DNA of 64,000 bases from Erythrobacter neustonensis (GTDB lineage: Bacteria; Pseudomonadota; Alphaproteobacteria; Sphingomonadales; Sphingomonadaceae). Each line of letters opens with the position of its first letter. Within the stretch, counting starts at the first letter, position 1. The position numbers were made by a program, and so were the translations under genes. Below, piece by piece: positions 30,237-40,799 of the stretch. The stretch spans positions 1,550,001-1,614,000 of the forward strand of contig NZ_CP016033.1 in NCBI RefSeq assembly GCF_001663175.1, given 5' to 3'. A model generated the notes under the pieces. The model saw only the letters and a list, made by a program, of their open reading frames with translations. It searched no databases and had not been told where the DNA came from.

Positions 30237-31208
30237 ATGGACGATCAAACCCACCCGCTCGCCGTGCGCGCCTTGCTGGTCGATGCCGGCACCGTCACTG
30301 AAATCGGCCCCGAAACCGTCGCGGACTTTGCCGGGCCTGGGTTCGTCTGGCTGCATGTCGATGGCGCGGGCAAGCGGCAGGAGATGGACGTTCCCGATTA
30401 CGTGCCGCACATGGCGGCCAATGCGTTGGTCGCAAGCGAGACGCGCCCGCGCTGCGATGCGGTCGATGCCGGCGTGCTGATCAACCTGCGCGGCACGGCC
30501 GCCGACACCATGCAAGACAGCGACGGGCTGGTTTCGATCCGGGTGTGGGTCGAAAACCACCGGGTCACCTCGGTCAGCCGTCACAGCATGGCGGCGCTGG
30601 GCAAAGTCGAGGCCGCGGCGCGCAGCGGAAGGATCGTCGACGGAGGCGATTTCGTTGCCGCGCTGGCGCATGCGATTTCGGTCGAGCTCGATCCCAAGGT
30701 TGCCGATCTGGGTGACCAGCTCGACGATTGCGAAGGCATGCTCGACGGGGGCAACATCTATGAACTGCGCCGGAATATCGCATGGATCCGCAGTCAGGCG
30801 ATCGTGCTGCGCCGGTTCGTCGCGCCCGATCGCGATGCGCTGGGCCAGATGGCGCAGCTCGAATTCGCCTGGATCAGCAAGGACGACCGCCTGCACCTGC
30901 GCGAAGCGGCGGACCGGTTTGCGCGGATGGCCGAGGAACTGGAGGCGGTGCGCGAACGCGCCGCGCTGCTCCACGAACAATTGACCGATCTGCGCGCCGA
31001 AATGATCGATCAGCGCAGCCTGGGCATCGCGGTGACCGCCTTCATCTTCCTGCCGCTGACCTTTGTCACCGGCCTCTTGGGAATGAATGTGCAGGGCATT
31101 CCCTTTGCCGATCACCCGCAGGCGTTCTGGGGCGTGGTCGCATTCTGCGCGGTAATCGGCGCGGCGGTTCTGGCGTGGTTCAGCGTGCGCCACTGGCTGA
31201 GCGACTAG
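30237..31208 (+). CDS. zntB: Zinc transporter ZntB-like (CorA family)
   Basis: The 323-residue protein has a large soluble N-terminal funnel domain and two C-terminal helices. The conserved CorA-family GMN motif is in LLGMNVQGIPFAD. The N-terminus with WLHVDG and the sequence IRVWVENHRVTSVSR fit the ZntB branch. ZntB moves zinc across the inner membrane with a proton gradient. The exact metal cannot be decided from sequence alone. Start ATG 30237 is preferred to an upstream in-frame ATG that lies in low-similarity sequence. Confidence 0.85.
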   Translation: MDDQTHPLAVRALLVDAGTVTEIGPETVADFAGPGFVWLHVDGAGKRQEMDVPDYVPHMAANALVASETRPRCDAVDAGVLINLRGTAADTMQDSDGLVSIRVWVENHRVTSVSRHSMAALGKVEAAARSGRIVDGGDFVAALAHAISVELDPKVADLGDQLDDCEGMLDGGNIYELRRNIAWIRSQAIVLRRFVAPDRDALGQMAQLEFAWISKDDRLHLREAADRFARMAEELEAVRERAALLHEQLTDLRAEMIDQRSLGIAVTAFIFLPLTFVTGLLGMNVQGIPFADHPQAFWGVVAFCAVIGAAVLAWFSVRHWLSD

Positions 31209-31221
31209 CGCGCTGAGCCGG

Positions 31222-32055
31222 TCAGGGGTTCAGCCATGCGGCGGTCATCGTCCCGCGGTGCCCTTCGGGTGCCAGCGCGGTGCGCAAGGCTTCGAGCAGC
31301 GGCGGCAGGCCCTGGGCAAAGGCATAGGGCGGGTTGACGACGAACAGCCCCGCGCCGTTGTAGATCCCCGGCTGATCGGCATCGTAAAGCCAGTGTTCGA
31401 TATTCAGGAACTTGGGGATGCCAAGCTGGCGCAGCTTGTCCTTCCAGCGCTGGTGCGCGGCGCGGTCTTTCAGCGGATACCAGATCACGGTTACGCCGTG
31501 CGACCATTTGCGCTGCGCGGCGGCAAGGGTTGCAGTAATCCGCGCGCGTTCGTCGGTCTGCTCGTAAGGCGGGTCGACCACTACTACCCCGCGCGGGGTG
31601 CGCGTCGGCAGCATCGCAAGCCACAGCTCATAGGCGTCGCGTTCATGCACCGCAGCATTGCTCCCGCGCATCGCCCGGCGCAGCGCCTGCGCATCCTCGG
31701 GGTGCTTTTCGTTGAGGATCAGCACGTCCTGTTCGCGCAAAAGCTGCGCCAGGATGCGCGGGCTGCCCGGATAGAGCCGCAGTTCCTCCGGGCCTTCATT
31801 GACGCTCGCAACCGCCGCGCGGTAATCGCCGAGCAGGGGGTCGGCATCGGCCAGGGCGCGCAGCACGCCCTGCGCCGCCTCGCCGGTGCGCAGCGCGTCC
31901 GGCCCGCCCAGATCGTACAATCCGCAGCCCGCGTGGGTATCGATCAGCGTCAGCGCCGAGGGTTTGCGCTGGAGCGCCTTGACCAGCGCGATCAGCACCG
32001 CGTGCTTGACCACATCGGCGCTGTTGCCCGCGTGGAACGAATGGCGATAGTTCAT
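31222..32055 (-). CDS. rlmJ: 23S rRNA (adenine(2030)-N6)-methyltransferase
   Basis: The 277-residue protein has the RlmJ start [21 protein letters not shown], the motif [11 protein letters not shown] and the catalytic VVVDPPYEQ. It methylates A2030 of 23S rRNA in the cytoplasm. The ATG overlaps the stop of the upstream pseudouridine synthase gene (ATGA), so the two rRNA-modifying enzymes are translationally coupled. Confidence 0.95.
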   Translation of the reverse strand: MNYRHSFHAGNSADVVKHAVLIALVKALQRKPSALTLIDTHAGCGLYDLGGPDALRTGEAAQGVLRALADADPLLGDYRAAVASVNEGPEELRLYPGSPRILAQLLREQDVLILNEKHPEDAQALRRAMRGSNAAVHERDAYELWLAMLPTRTPRGVVVVDPPYEQTDERARITATLAAAQRKWSHGVTVIWYPLKDRAAHQRWKDKLRQLGIPKFLNIEHWLYDADQPGIYNGAGLFVVNPPYAFAQGLPPLLEALRTALAPEGHRGTMTAAWLNP

Positions 32056-32600
32056 ACGGCGATTTCCATGAAGGTTCCCGGGGCCAGCCCCTCCAGCGTC
32101 CAGTCGCCGATCGACCAGCGCACCAGCCGCAAGGTCGGCAAGCCGACCGCGGCGGTCATCCGCCGCACCTGCCGGTTGCGCCCTTCGCGGATGGTCAGGC
32201 TGATCCACGCGTCGGGCACCGATTTGCGCACGCGGATCGGCGGATCGCGCAGCCACAGATCGGGCGCGTCGATCCGCAACGCTTCAGCAGGCAGCGTCAT
32301 TCCATCGTTGAGCGCGACACCTTGGCGCAACTGCGTAAGCGCAGCGTCATCGGGCGTGCCTTCGACCTGCACCAGATAGGTCTTGGGCAGCTTGAAACGC
32401 GGCTCGGAAATGCGCGCCTGAAGCCGGCCATCGTCGGTCAGCAGCAGCAGACCCTCGCTGTCACGGTCGAGCCGTCCGGCGGGATAGACGCCCTTGGCAG
32501 TGATGAAATCCGACAGCGTCGCGCGCGTGGTCGGCGATCCGCGATCGGTGAACTGCGACAGCACGCCGAAAGGTTTGTTGAACAGAAGCAGCCGGGCCAT
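32052..32600 (-). CDS. 23S rRNA pseudouridine synthase, RluE-like (RsuA family)
   Basis: The 182-residue protein lacks the S4 domain, as RluE does, and starts [16 protein letters not shown]. The catalytic aspartate is in [17 protein letters not shown]; the C-terminal motif is [12 protein letters not shown]. RluE modifies U2457 of 23S rRNA. The frame is open to 32777, but sequence before ATG 32600 has no family similarity. It is the first gene of a two-gene unit with rlmJ. Confidence 0.88.
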   Translation of the reverse strand: MARLLLFNKPFGVLSQFTDRGSPTTRATLSDFITAKGVYPAGRLDRDSEGLLLLTDDGRLQARISEPRFKLPKTYLVQVEGTPDDAALTQLRQGVALNDGMTLPAEALRIDAPDLWLRDPPIRVRKSVPDAWISLTIREGRNRQVRRMTAAVGLPTLRLVRWSIGDWTLEGLAPGTFMEIAV

Positions 32601-32700
32601 CGCGCGCCCATATCGCGCGATGGCGTTCGTGTCTGCCCGTGATGTGCGATGGCGCGCCCGGACAGGGGGCAGCGGCCGCACCCCTCCAAGGATCATGCCG

Positions 32701-33552
32701 TCAGAACCGCGCCGAGATCCCGGCGTAGATCTGCACATCGGGGGTCGCCTGATTAAGGCCGAAATTGCCCCCGACATCGAGCTGGAGCTCGTCCGTCAGC
32801 AGATAGGCCAAGGCGGCGTCGGCAGAATACTGGCGCACGGTTCCGGCGGGGTCCCAGTTCTGCGATGTCCACAATTCGGCCGCGATCGTGGTGCGCGGCG
32901 CGATCGGGTGGGCAAGGTTGACCACGCCCTGGAACTCCGGATGGCGATCGTCCGGCGCGAGGACATCGGCGAGCAGATTCAGTTGCGGCACGAGCGTCAG
33001 CGTGGCCTTGCCGACCGGCATCTGCACCGGCACGATCAGGCCGCCCTCCCACGCGCCATTGCCGATCCCGGTCGCGGCGGTGGGGGCCTTGACGAAGGGC
33101 AGCAGGGCGGCCTGCACCGCGCTTTCCGGGCCGGTCAGGCGCTGCTTGAAACGCACCGTCAGATCGCCCACCCCGGTCTGGCTGACGGTCTGCCCGCCCG
33201 CACGGGTGCGAACCTCGACCAGCGGTGCGAGGTTCAGCTGGATGTCGCTGTCGGGGCCAAGACCATATTTGAGCGTCGGATTGGTATAAAGCAGCACATC
33301 GGTTCGCCCAGCCGCGCCAGCGGCGATCCGGGTCCAGCTGAACAGATCGGCCTCGACCTGCACCATGCCTTCGGGAACGGTGCATACGGCGTTGCCTTTG
33401 GCCGGGCGATCGGTGCAGATCGGGCCGGGGCCGGATGCGGCCATGTCCTCCCCGACCGCCACTTGCGCGTCCTCTGCGGCGACCGGCATCGCCGCCGCGA
33501 GGCAGGCCGTCAGCGCGGTTGCGGTGAGCGTCAGGTTCGATTTTCTCATCAT
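32701..33552 (-). CDS. Outer-membrane beta-barrel type protein (phenol-degradation MetA-like transporter)
   Basis: The 283-residue protein has a signal peptide ([28 protein letters not shown]) and then alternating hydrophobic beta-strand patterns. It ends in an aromatic residue ([11 protein letters not shown]), as expected of an outer-membrane barrel. [15 protein letters not shown] and [14 protein letters not shown] resemble the family called 'transporter / meta-pathway of phenol degradation'. Its substrate is unknown. It is divergent from the kdp operon. Confidence 0.65.
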   Translation of the reverse strand: MMRKSNLTLTATALTACLAAAMPVAAEDAQVAVGEDMAASGPGPICTDRPAKGNAVCTVPEGMVQVEADLFSWTRIAAGAAGRTDVLLYTNPTLKYGLGPDSDIQLNLAPLVEVRTRAGGQTVSQTGVGDLTVRFKQRLTGPESAVQAALLPFVKAPTAATGIGNGAWEGGLIVPVQMPVGKATLTLVPQLNLLADVLAPDDRHPEFQGVVNLAHPIAPRTTIAAELWTSQNWDPAGTVRQYSADAALAYLLTDELQLDVGGNFGLNQATPDVQIYAGISARF

Positions 33553-33617
33553 TCAGACCCTTAAGAAATTGCGGCGATCTCGATGCCGCCGAAGCGACGC
33601 CAATGGTCCCGGGCGCC

Positions 33618-33756
33618 GTGAAATCGCGATGCGGAAAAGCGGCGCGGGCCGTGAAATCTGCGTGAAGCGGCACCCGGCTGGCCCGCAGCGGCGCGCGCAT
33701 TTCACGCAGATTTAATGCGCAAGGCCCGTTTGGAGCGGCGATATTTCACGCGGATC
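33618..33756. promoter_or_regulatory. Repeated GTGAAATC-type motifs in the kdp promoter region
   Basis: The 247-base gap before kdpF contains a perfect 13-bp inverted repeat: AAATCTGCGTGAA (33654-33666) and TTCACGCAGATTT (33701-33713). A further TTCACGCGGATC lies at 33745-33756, and GTGAAATCG at 33618-33626. Two copies face each way. They are candidate binding sites for KdpE, or for the regulator of the divergent barrel gene. The link to KdpE is inference. Confidence 0.45.
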
Positions 33757-33799
33757 GGCGGCATCGGCAGCCCGTTGTGACTGCGCATTGGGAGTCCCC

Positions 33800-33889
33800 A
33801 TGACCTTCGATCTACTTCTGGCCGCGCTGGTGGCGCTTGGCCTGCTGGCTTACCTGACATTCGCCCTCTTGCGGCCGGAGCGGTTCTGA
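33800..33889 (+). CDS. kdpF: KdpF, small subunit of the potassium-transporting ATPase
   Basis: This is a 29-residue single-span peptide ([20 protein letters not shown] then FALLRPERF), the size and pattern of KdpF, which stabilises the KdpABC complex in the inner membrane. It is too short for ordinary gene finding. It follows GGGAG, and its TGA overlaps the ATG of kdpB (TGATG). Confidence 0.85.
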   Translation: MTFDLLLAALVALGLLAYLTFALLRPERF

Positions 33890-35898
33890 TGGCGCGTTCC
33901 GGTATGTTCGACCCCGCGCTGATGGCGCCCGCGGCGCGTGACGCCTTCGTCAAGCTCGATCCGCGGACGCTGGCCCGCAACCCCGTGATGTTCGCGACCG
34001 CCGTGGTCGCCGCGGCGGCGACGCTGATCCTGTTCCACCACCTGGCGACGGGCACGGGCGACCTGCTGTTCGAGGGGCAGCTGGTGATCTGGTTGTGGGT
34101 CACCGTATTGTTCGGCAACTTCGCCGAGGCGCTGGCCGAAGGGCGCGGCAAGGCGCAGGCCGCTTCGCTCAGGGCGACGAAGGACCAGCTTGTCGCTTTG
34201 CGTATCGGCAAGGGCGGGACGGCCGAGGAAATCCCAGCAACGCAGCTGAAGCGCGGCGACGTGGTCGTCGTTGTCGCTGGCCAGCAGATCCCCGCCGATG
34301 GCGAGGTCGTCTCCGGGGTCGCCTCGGTCAACGAGGCCGCGATCACCGGCGAAAGCGCGCCAGTCATCCGCGAGGCTGGCGGCGACCGTTCGGCGGTGAC
34401 GGCGGGGACCACGGTGATTTCGGATCAGCTCCACATCAAGGTGACGGCCGAGCCCGGTAGCGGCTTCCTCGACCGCATGATCGCGCTGGTCGAGGGGGCG
34501 AGCCGCCAGAAGACCCCCAACGAGATCGCGCTGACAGTGCTGCTGACGGGACTGACGCTGGTGTTCCTGATCGCGGTCGGCACGCTTCCCGCCTTTGCCG
34601 TCTATGCGGGCGGCAGCATTGCCGTGCCGGTGCTGATCGCGCTGTTCGTGGCGCTGATCCCGACCACGATATCGGGGCTGCTGTCTGCCATCGGCATTGC
34701 CGGGATGGACCGGTTGATCCGCTTCAACGTGCTCGCCAAATCGGGCCGCGCGGTCGAGGCTGCGGGCGACATTGGCACGCTGCTGCTCGACAAGACCGGC
34801 ACGATTACCATCGGCGACCGGCAGGCGAGCGAGTTTGTGGCACTGACCGGGGTTGCCGAAAGCGATCTGATTTCAGCCGCCCGCCTCGCCAGCCTTGCGG
34901 ACGAAACGCCCGAGGGGCGCTCCATCGTGATGCTGGCGGGCGCGGGCGATCCGCTTGCGGCGGATGCCGAGGTGGTGGGCTTCACCGCCCAGACCCGCGT
35001 GAGCGGCATCGACCAGCAGGGTCGCAGCATCCGCAAGGGTGCGGTCGATGCCGTGCTCCGGCTCGGGGCGTTTCCCGATGGCGCGGTAAGCGAACTGCGC
35101 CAGATCACCGACCGCATCGCGCAGGCCGGCGGCACGCCGCTGGCGGTGACCGAAAACGGGCGGCTGCTCGGCGCGGTGCATCTGAAAGACATCGTCAAGG
35201 CGGGCATCCGAGAAAGGTTCGTCGAGCTGCGCCGGATGGGTATCCGCACGGTGATGATCACCGGCGACAACCCATTGACCGCCGCCGCGATCGCAGCCGA
35301 AGCCGGGGTCGACGATTTTCTCGCCGAAGCCACGCCCGAAGACAAGCTTGCCTACATCCGCAAGGAACAGGCCGAGGGCAAGCTCGTCGCGATGTGCGGC
35401 GACGGCACCAACGATGCCCCCGCGCTCGCGCAGTCGGACGTTGGCGTTGCGATGAACACCGGCACCCAGGCCGCGCGCGAGGCGGGCAACATGGTCGATC
35501 TCGACAGCGATCCGACCAAGCTTATCGAGGTGGTCGGCATCGGCAAGCAATTGCTGATGACGCGCGGGGCGTTGACCACCTTCTCGATCGCCAACGATGT
35601 CGCGAAGTATTTCGCGATCCTGCCGGCGATCTTCGTGGTGCTCTATCCCGGGCTCGGCGCGCTCAACGTCATGGGGCTGGCAAGCCCGAACAGCGCGATC
35701 CTTTCGGCGATCATCTTCAACGCGCTGATCATCCCGGTGCTGGTGCCGCTGGCGCTGAAGGGCGTCGCCTATCGCCCGATGCCCGCAGCCAGCCAGTTGC
35801 TGCGCAACCTTGCAATCTACGGGCTTGGCGGCGTGATCGCACCCTTCATCGGCATCAAGCTCATCGATCTCGCCGTCGCCGGCCTCGGCCTCGCGTAA
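33889..35898 (+). CDS. kdpB: Potassium-transporting P-type ATPase, ATP-binding subunit KdpB
   Basis: The 669-residue P-type ATPase subunit energises potassium uptake through KdpA. It has the actuator motif ITGESAPV, the phosphorylation motif [13 protein letters not shown], and the hinge [21 protein letters not shown]. About seven membrane helices are seen. The serine of the TGES motif, phosphorylated for inhibition in Escherichia coli, is present. The gene lies directly after kdpF and before kdpA; most bacteria have kdpA in this place. Confidence 0.97.
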   Translation: MARSGMFDPALMAPAARDAFVKLDPRTLARNPVMFATAVVAAAATLILFHHLATGTGDLLFEGQLVIWLWVTVLFGNFAEALAEGRGKAQAASLRATKDQLVALRIGKGGTAEEIPATQLKRGDVVVVVAGQQIPADGEVVSGVASVNEAAITGESAPVIREAGGDRSAVTAGTTVISDQLHIKVTAEPGSGFLDRMIALVEGASRQKTPNEIALTVLLTGLTLVFLIAVGTLPAFAVYAGGSIAVPVLIALFVALIPTTISGLLSAIGIAGMDRLIRFNVLAKSGRAVEAAGDIGTLLLDKTGTITIGDRQASEFVALTGVAESDLISAARLASLADETPEGRSIVMLAGAGDPLAADAEVVGFTAQTRVSGIDQQGRSIRKGAVDAVLRLGAFPDGAVSELRQITDRIAQAGGTPLAVTENGRLLGAVHLKDIVKAGIRERFVELRRMGIRTVMITGDNPLTAAAIAAEAGVDDFLAEATPEDKLAYIRKEQAEGKLVAMCGDGTNDAPALAQSDVGVAMNTGTQAAREAGNMVDLDSDPTKLIEVVGIGKQLLMTRGALTTFSIANDVAKYFAILPAIFVVLYPGLGALNVMGLASPNSAILSAIIFNALIIPVLVPLALKGVAYRPMPAASQLLRNLAIYGLGGVIAPFIGIKLIDLAVAGLGLA

Positions 35899-35919
35899 GC
35901 CGCGAAAGGACTTAATTTC

Positions 35920-37578
35920 ATGCTTTCCAGCATTCTCACCATCACCATCGTCGTCGGGGGCACGGCGCTGTTGTCCTGGCCGCTCGGCAAATACATGGCC
36001 GCGCTATTTTCGGGCCGCTTCGCTGCTGCCGACCGGCTGTTCACCGCCGCCTCCGGAGGCGCGGGAGAGCAGGACTGGAAGTCCTATGCGCTCGCGCTGG
36101 CCGCCTTCAACGTGGTGATGTTCGCCTTCGTCTTCGCACTGCTGGCGACCCAGCACCTGCTGCCGCTCAATCCCGATGGGCAGGGTGCAACGAGCCTCCA
36201 CCTGATCTTCAACACGGCGGCGAGCTTCGTCACCAACACCAACCTCCAGCACTATTCGGGCGAGAGCACATTTAGCTACCTTGCCCAGCTTGGCGGGCTG
36301 ATGTGGCTGCAATTCGTCTCTGCCGCGACCGGGATTGCCGCGCTTGCCGCGCTGGCGCGGGGGATCGGTGGACAGGCCAGCATGGGGAACTTCTTTCTCG
36401 ACGTGCAGCGGGCGAGCTTCCTGATCCTGCTGCCGCTGGCGATCATCGTGGCGGCCTGGCTGGCATTGTCAGGTGTGCCGATGACGCTCGAGGGCGCTGC
36501 GCAGGTGACGACGCTGGAAGGCGCGGCGCAAACCATCGCGCGTGGGCCGGTCGCCGCTTTCGTCGCGATCAAGCAGCTTGGCACCAACGGCGGCGGCTTC
36601 TTCGGGCCGAACTCCACCCATCCGCTCGAAAACCCCTCTTTCTGGTCGAACCTCGTCGAGATGGCCTCGCTGATCCTCGTGCCGATGGCCTGTGTCTGGA
36701 TGTTCGGCCGGATGATCGGCCGTCCCCGCCACGCGGCCGTAATCTTCGCGGTGATGGCCGGGCTGCTGGCGATCAAGCTGACCGCCGCGGTCACCTTCGA
36801 AAGCGCGCCGACCATGGCCTTTGCCGACCTTCCGGTCCAGCAGGACATCGGCAATCTCGAAGGCAAGGAACTGCGTCTGGGCGCGATCACCGGACCGCTC
36901 TGGGCCGTGCTGACCACCGCCACCAGCAATGGTTCGGTCGGCGCGATGCACGACAGTCTCAACCCGCTCACCGGGCTCGTGCCGATGGCGGGGATGTGGC
37001 TCAACGAGACGTTCGGCGGCGCGGGCGTCGGGATGATCAACATGTTCCTCTACATCGCGCTTGCGGTATTCGTGGCGGGCATGATGGTGGGCCGCACGCC
37101 CGAATATCTCGGGCACAGGATCGAGGGGCGCGAGATGCGGCTGGTCGTGCTCGCGCTGATCAGCCACCCGCTGCTGATCCTTGGCGGCACCGCGCTGTTC
37201 GCCGCGACCCCGTGGGGGACGGACACCCTCAACAACACCGGCGCACACGGCTTTTCCGAGATTCTCTACGAATTCAGCTCTGCGGCCGCCAACAACGGTT
37301 CTGGGTTCGAAGGGTTGGGTGACAACACCCCGGCCTGGAACATTGCCACCGGCATCGTCATGCTGATCGCGCGCTTCCTGCCGATCATCGTGCCGCTCGC
37401 AATTGCCGGGTCGCTGATGGCCAAGCGTCGCAGCGCCGAAAGTGCAGGCACGCTCAGCGTCGAAGGGCCGACCTTTGGGGTGATGCTGTTCATCGTCATC
37501 CTGATTTTCGGCGCGCTGACTTTCTTCCCCGCCGCCGCGCTTGGCCCGATTGCCGAGCATGTGCAGCTGATGCGTTAA
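35920..37578 (+). CDS. kdpA: Potassium-transporting ATPase, potassium-binding subunit KdpA
   Basis: The 552-residue channel-like subunit has about ten membrane helices. Its four selectivity-filter repeats are visible as NTNLQHYSG, GTNGGGFFGPNSTHP, TTATSNGSVGAM and AANNGSGFEGLG. It binds potassium on the periplasmic side and passes it to KdpB. The ribosome-binding site AAAGGA lies before ATG 35920. It is encoded after kdpB, which reverses the usual order. Confidence 0.97.
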   Translation: MLSSILTITIVVGGTALLSWPLGKYMAALFSGRFAAADRLFTAASGGAGEQDWKSYALALAAFNVVMFAFVFALLATQHLLPLNPDGQGATSLHLIFNTAASFVTNTNLQHYSGESTFSYLAQLGGLMWLQFVSAATGIAALAALARGIGGQASMGNFFLDVQRASFLILLPLAIIVAAWLALSGVPMTLEGAAQVTTLEGAAQTIARGPVAAFVAIKQLGTNGGGFFGPNSTHPLENPSFWSNLVEMASLILVPMACVWMFGRMIGRPRHAAVIFAVMAGLLAIKLTAAVTFESAPTMAFADLPVQQDIGNLEGKELRLGAITGPLWAVLTTATSNGSVGAMHDSLNPLTGLVPMAGMWLNETFGGAGVGMINMFLYIALAVFVAGMMVGRTPEYLGHRIEGREMRLVVLALISHPLLILGGTALFAATPWGTDTLNNTGAHGFSEILYEFSSAAANNGSGFEGLGDNTPAWNIATGIVMLIARFLPIIVPLAIAGSLMAKRRSAESAGTLSVEGPTFGVMLFIVILIFGALTFFPAAALGPIAEHVQLMR

Positions 37579-37593
37579 AGGAGCACCCTTGCG

Positions 37594-38151
37594 ATGCGAT
37601 ACATCCTTCCTTCGATCCGGCTGTGGCTGGTCACCTTCCTCGTCTGCGTCGTGCTCTATACGGCGCTGATCCTCGGCTTTGCGCAAAGCCTTGCGCCCTT
37701 CAGCGCCAATGGTTCGATCATCATGTCCGGCACCACCCCGGTCGGCAGCGCGCTGGTCGCGCAGAAGTTTACCAGCGCGGGTTATTTCTGGCCACGGCCG
37801 TCCGCGCCCGATTACAATGCGATGGGCGCGGCCGGCAGCAACAAGTCGCCGACCAGCCCCGATCTGACCGCAAGGGCACGCGAAACGATCGCAGCCTATG
37901 GCGGTGCGACCGCAGCCAATCCCATCCCCGCCGATCTGGTGGCAGCCTCGGGCGGCGGGCTGGATCCCCACATCACGCTGGCCGGCGCGCGTTACCAGGT
38001 CGAGCGGGTGGCCGCCGCGCGCGGCCTTTCCCGGGGTGCGGTAAGCCGGCTGGTTGAAACACAGGCCGTCCGCACCGCCGGCCCGCTCGCGCCTGAGAAG
38101 ATCGTCAATGTCCTCGCGCTCAATCTGGCGCTGGACCGGCTGGAACGGTAG
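37594..38151 (+). CDS. kdpC: Potassium-transporting ATPase subunit KdpC
   Basis: The 185-residue protein has one N-terminal membrane helix (LWLVTFLVCVVLYTALILGF) and a periplasmic domain. Conserved features are the GYFWPRPSA segment, NPIPADLVAASGGGLDPHI and ALNLALDRL. It assembles with KdpA and KdpB and increases potassium or ATP affinity. AAGGAG precedes the start. Confidence 0.96.
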   Translation: MRYILPSIRLWLVTFLVCVVLYTALILGFAQSLAPFSANGSIIMSGTTPVGSALVAQKFTSAGYFWPRPSAPDYNAMGAAGSNKSPTSPDLTARARETIAAYGGATAANPIPADLVAASGGGLDPHITLAGARYQVERVAAARGLSRGAVSRLVETQAVRTAGPLAPEKIVNVLALNLALDRLER

Positions 38152-38159
38152 AGGGCAGC

Positions 38160-40799
38160 ATGATCGACCCGCGCCCTGCCACCAATGCCGATCGCTTCCT
38201 GCGGCTGGCCCAGCGCGGCGAGCGCGGGAAGCTGACGGTCTATCTCGGCATGGCACCGGGGGTCGGCAAGACTTACCGGATGCTACAGGAAGCCGCGCGC
38301 AAGCGGGCCGAGGGCACCGACGTGGTGGTCGGCATCGCCGAAACCCACGGGCGCAGCGAAACCGCCGCGCTGCTCGAACCGTTCGAAGTGATGGCGCGCA
38401 AGAGCATCGCCTACGAAGGCCATGTTCTCGAAGAATTCGACATCGACACCGCGCTCGATCGAAGGCCCGGCCTCATTCTGGTCGACGAGCTTGCGCACAG
38501 CAATGCGCCGGGCAGCCGCCATCCGAAACGCTGGCAGGATGTCGCCGAACTGCTGGTTTCCGGGATCGACGTGGCGACCACGCTCAACATCCAGCACATC
38601 GAAAGCCTCAACGATGTCATCGCCGGCTTTACGCATGTGCGGGTGCATGAAACGGTGCCCGACAGCATCCTCGCGGCTGCCGAGATCATTCTCGTCGATC
38701 TTCCACCCGACGCGCTGATCGCGCGGCTGATGGCAGGCAAGGTCTACCTGCCCGAGACCGCCGACCGCGCGCTGGCGAACTTCTTCACGCTTCCCAAACT
38801 TGCAGCCTTGCGCGAACTGGCGCTGCGCTTTGCCGCCGGATCGGTCGATCGCCACCTGCGCGACGAGCTCGAACTGAGCGGGGCCGACGGCGACTTTGCC
38901 GTAGGCGAACGGCTGCTGGTGGCGATCAGCACGGGCAAGGGCGGGGCGCAGGTGGTGCGCCATGCCAAGCGGCTTGCCGATCTTGCCCATGCCCCCTGGA
39001 CCGCAGTGGTGGTCGAAAGCGGCAGCGCGCGCAGCATCGCCGGGCGGCAGCGCGAGCAGCTGGCTGAGAACTTGGCGCTGGCATCCTCGCTCGGGGCATC
39101 GCTGCTGACCGTGGCGGCGACCGATGTCGCGCAGGCGCTGGTGGACGAGGCGCGCAATCTGCGAGCCAGCCAGATCGTGATCGGCAAGAGCCGCCGCAGC
39201 CGCTGGTTCGAATGGCGTCACGGGTCGGTCGCGCAGGACGTGATCCGCAAGGCGCGCGGTGCAGCGGTGCATGTGATCCCGCTCGACGAGGCCGACGACA
39301 AGCCTGCCCAAACCGGCGAGGCCAATCCGTGGCAGGCGCCCCTCTTGGCGCTGTTGCCGGTCGCGCTAGCGGTCGCGCTGCTGTGGGTCTTCGAAGGTCT
39401 GGTGCCCGCCCCCGTGATCGACATGGCGTTGCTGGTGCCCGTGGTCGCGGCGGCCGGCCTCCTGCGGACTTCGGCGGGCCTTTGGGCGGCACTTTGGGCT
39501 GCGCTTGCCTACAATTACTTCTTCACCGCCCCCCGCTTCAGCCTTCTCATCAGCGACAGCGCCAACGTTGTGACTTTTGTCCTGCTGGCACTGGTGGCGA
39601 CGGTCATCGGCGCGCTGGCCAGCCGCGTCCGGCGGCAGGCGGAAACCAGCGCCGGGGTGGCGCGGCTCAATGGCTCGCTGGCGCGGTATGCCGGCCTGCT
39701 CGGCGGGATTTCGGATCGCGATGAAACCGCGCGCGTTGCCTGCCGCGAGATCGGCGCGCTGCTCGATGTCGAAGCGGTGATCGTCACGCGCGAAGGCGAT
39801 CGGCTCGTCCTGCGCGGCAACGACAATTACACCGTGCTGGACACGGTCAGCGATGCCGCCGCGCGCTGGACGCTCGAACAGGCCGTTCCCGCGGGGCGCG
39901 ACACCGGCACGCTCAATGCCTCCGACTGGCAGTTCCATCCTTTGCAGACCTCGCTCGGCCTGATGGGCGCGCTGGGTCTGGCTCGCAGCGCACGGGGGAG
40001 GGTGATCCGCGCCGACGATGCGACGCTGCTGGCCTCGCTGATCGATCAGACCGCGCTCGCTCACGAACGGCTGGTGCTGGAGGAGGACGCGCGGCAGGTC
40101 GGCACGCTGCGCGAACGTGACCGGCTGCGCGGGGCGTTGCTCGGCAGCATCGCGCATGATCTGAAGACGCCGCTGACGGCGGTGATCGCCGCGACCGAGG
40201 TCATCCCCGATCATGGCGATTACGGCGAGGAAGTGCGCATCGCGCGCAGCGAGGCCCGCCGGCTCCAGCGGTTTCTCGGCGATCTGCTCGAAGCCTCGCG
40301 GATCGAGGATGGTGGCATCGAACCCCGTCCCGAAACCGTCGACCTCACCGACATCGTCGCCGCGGTGCTGCGCGACCTGCGCCAGACCGATAGCAGCAGC
40401 AGGGTCGTCACCCGCGTCGATCCTGACTGCCCGCTGATTGCGACCGATCCCGTGCTGCTGCGTCATGCGCTGATCAATGTGATCGACAACGCGCTCAAGT
40501 TCTCGTCGGAACGGGACCGGGTCGAAGTGGTGATCGCCTGCGAGGAAGACCGCGCGATCTGCCGCGTGCTCGACCGCGGACCGGGTCTGCCGGCCGATCA
40601 CCGGGCGCTGTTCGAGCGGTTCAAACGCCTCGAAGGCAGCGACCGGGTGGGCGGTTCGGGCCTCGGCCTTTGGATTGCCAAGAACCTCGTCGAGGCGCTC
40701 GGCGGAACGATCGACGCGGGCAACCGCGAAGGGGGCGGCGCGGCTTTTGCCATTGCCCTGCCGCTCGGTTCCGCGGCACGGAGGCCCGAAGATGCGTAA
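38160..40799 (+). CDS. kdpD: Osmosensitive potassium channel sensor histidine kinase KdpD
   Basis: The 879-residue sensor kinase begins with a KdpD domain whose Walker A is GVGKT (residues 34-38), with VDELAHSNAPGSRH following. A USP-like domain comes next, to about residue 370. Four close membrane helices (about 395-500) and a GAF-like region follow. Then come the phosphoacceptor histidine in SIAHDLKTPL (about residue 665) and the ATPase domain with NALKF and GSGLGLWIAKNL. It senses low potassium and phosphorylates KdpE. It lies 8 bases after kdpC. Confidence 0.95.
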   Translation: MIDPRPATNADRFLRLAQRGERGKLTVYLGMAPGVGKTYRMLQEAARKRAEGTDVVVGIAETHGRSETAALLEPFEVMARKSIAYEGHVLEEFDIDTALDRRPGLILVDELAHSNAPGSRHPKRWQDVAELLVSGIDVATTLNIQHIESLNDVIAGFTHVRVHETVPDSILAAAEIILVDLPPDALIARLMAGKVYLPETADRALANFFTLPKLAALRELALRFAAGSVDRHLRDELELSGADGDFAVGERLLVAISTGKGGAQVVRHAKRLADLAHAPWTAVVVESGSARSIAGRQREQLAENLALASSLGASLLTVAATDVAQALVDEARNLRASQIVIGKSRRSRWFEWRHGSVAQDVIRKARGAAVHVIPLDEADDKPAQTGEANPWQAPLLALLPVALAVALLWVFEGLVPAPVIDMALLVPVVAAAGLLRTSAGLWAALWAALAYNYFFTAPRFSLLISDSANVVTFVLLALVATVIGALASRVRRQAETSAGVARLNGSLARYAGLLGGISDRDETARVACREIGALLDVEAVIVTREGDRLVLRGNDNYTVLDTVSDAAARWTLEQAVPAGRDTGTLNASDWQFHPLQTSLGLMGALGLARSARGRVIRADDATLLASLIDQTALAHERLVLEEDARQVGTLRERDRLRGALLGSIAHDLKTPLTAVIAATEVIPDHGDYGEEVRIARSEARRLQRFLGDLLEASRIEDGGIEPRPETVDLTDIVAAVLRDLRQTDSSSRVVTRVDPDCPLIATDPVLLRHALINVIDNALKFSSERDRVEVVIACEEDRAICRVLDRGPGLPADHRALFERFKRLEGSDRVGGSGLGLWIAKNLVEALGGTIDAGNREGGGAAFAIALPLGSAARRPEDA

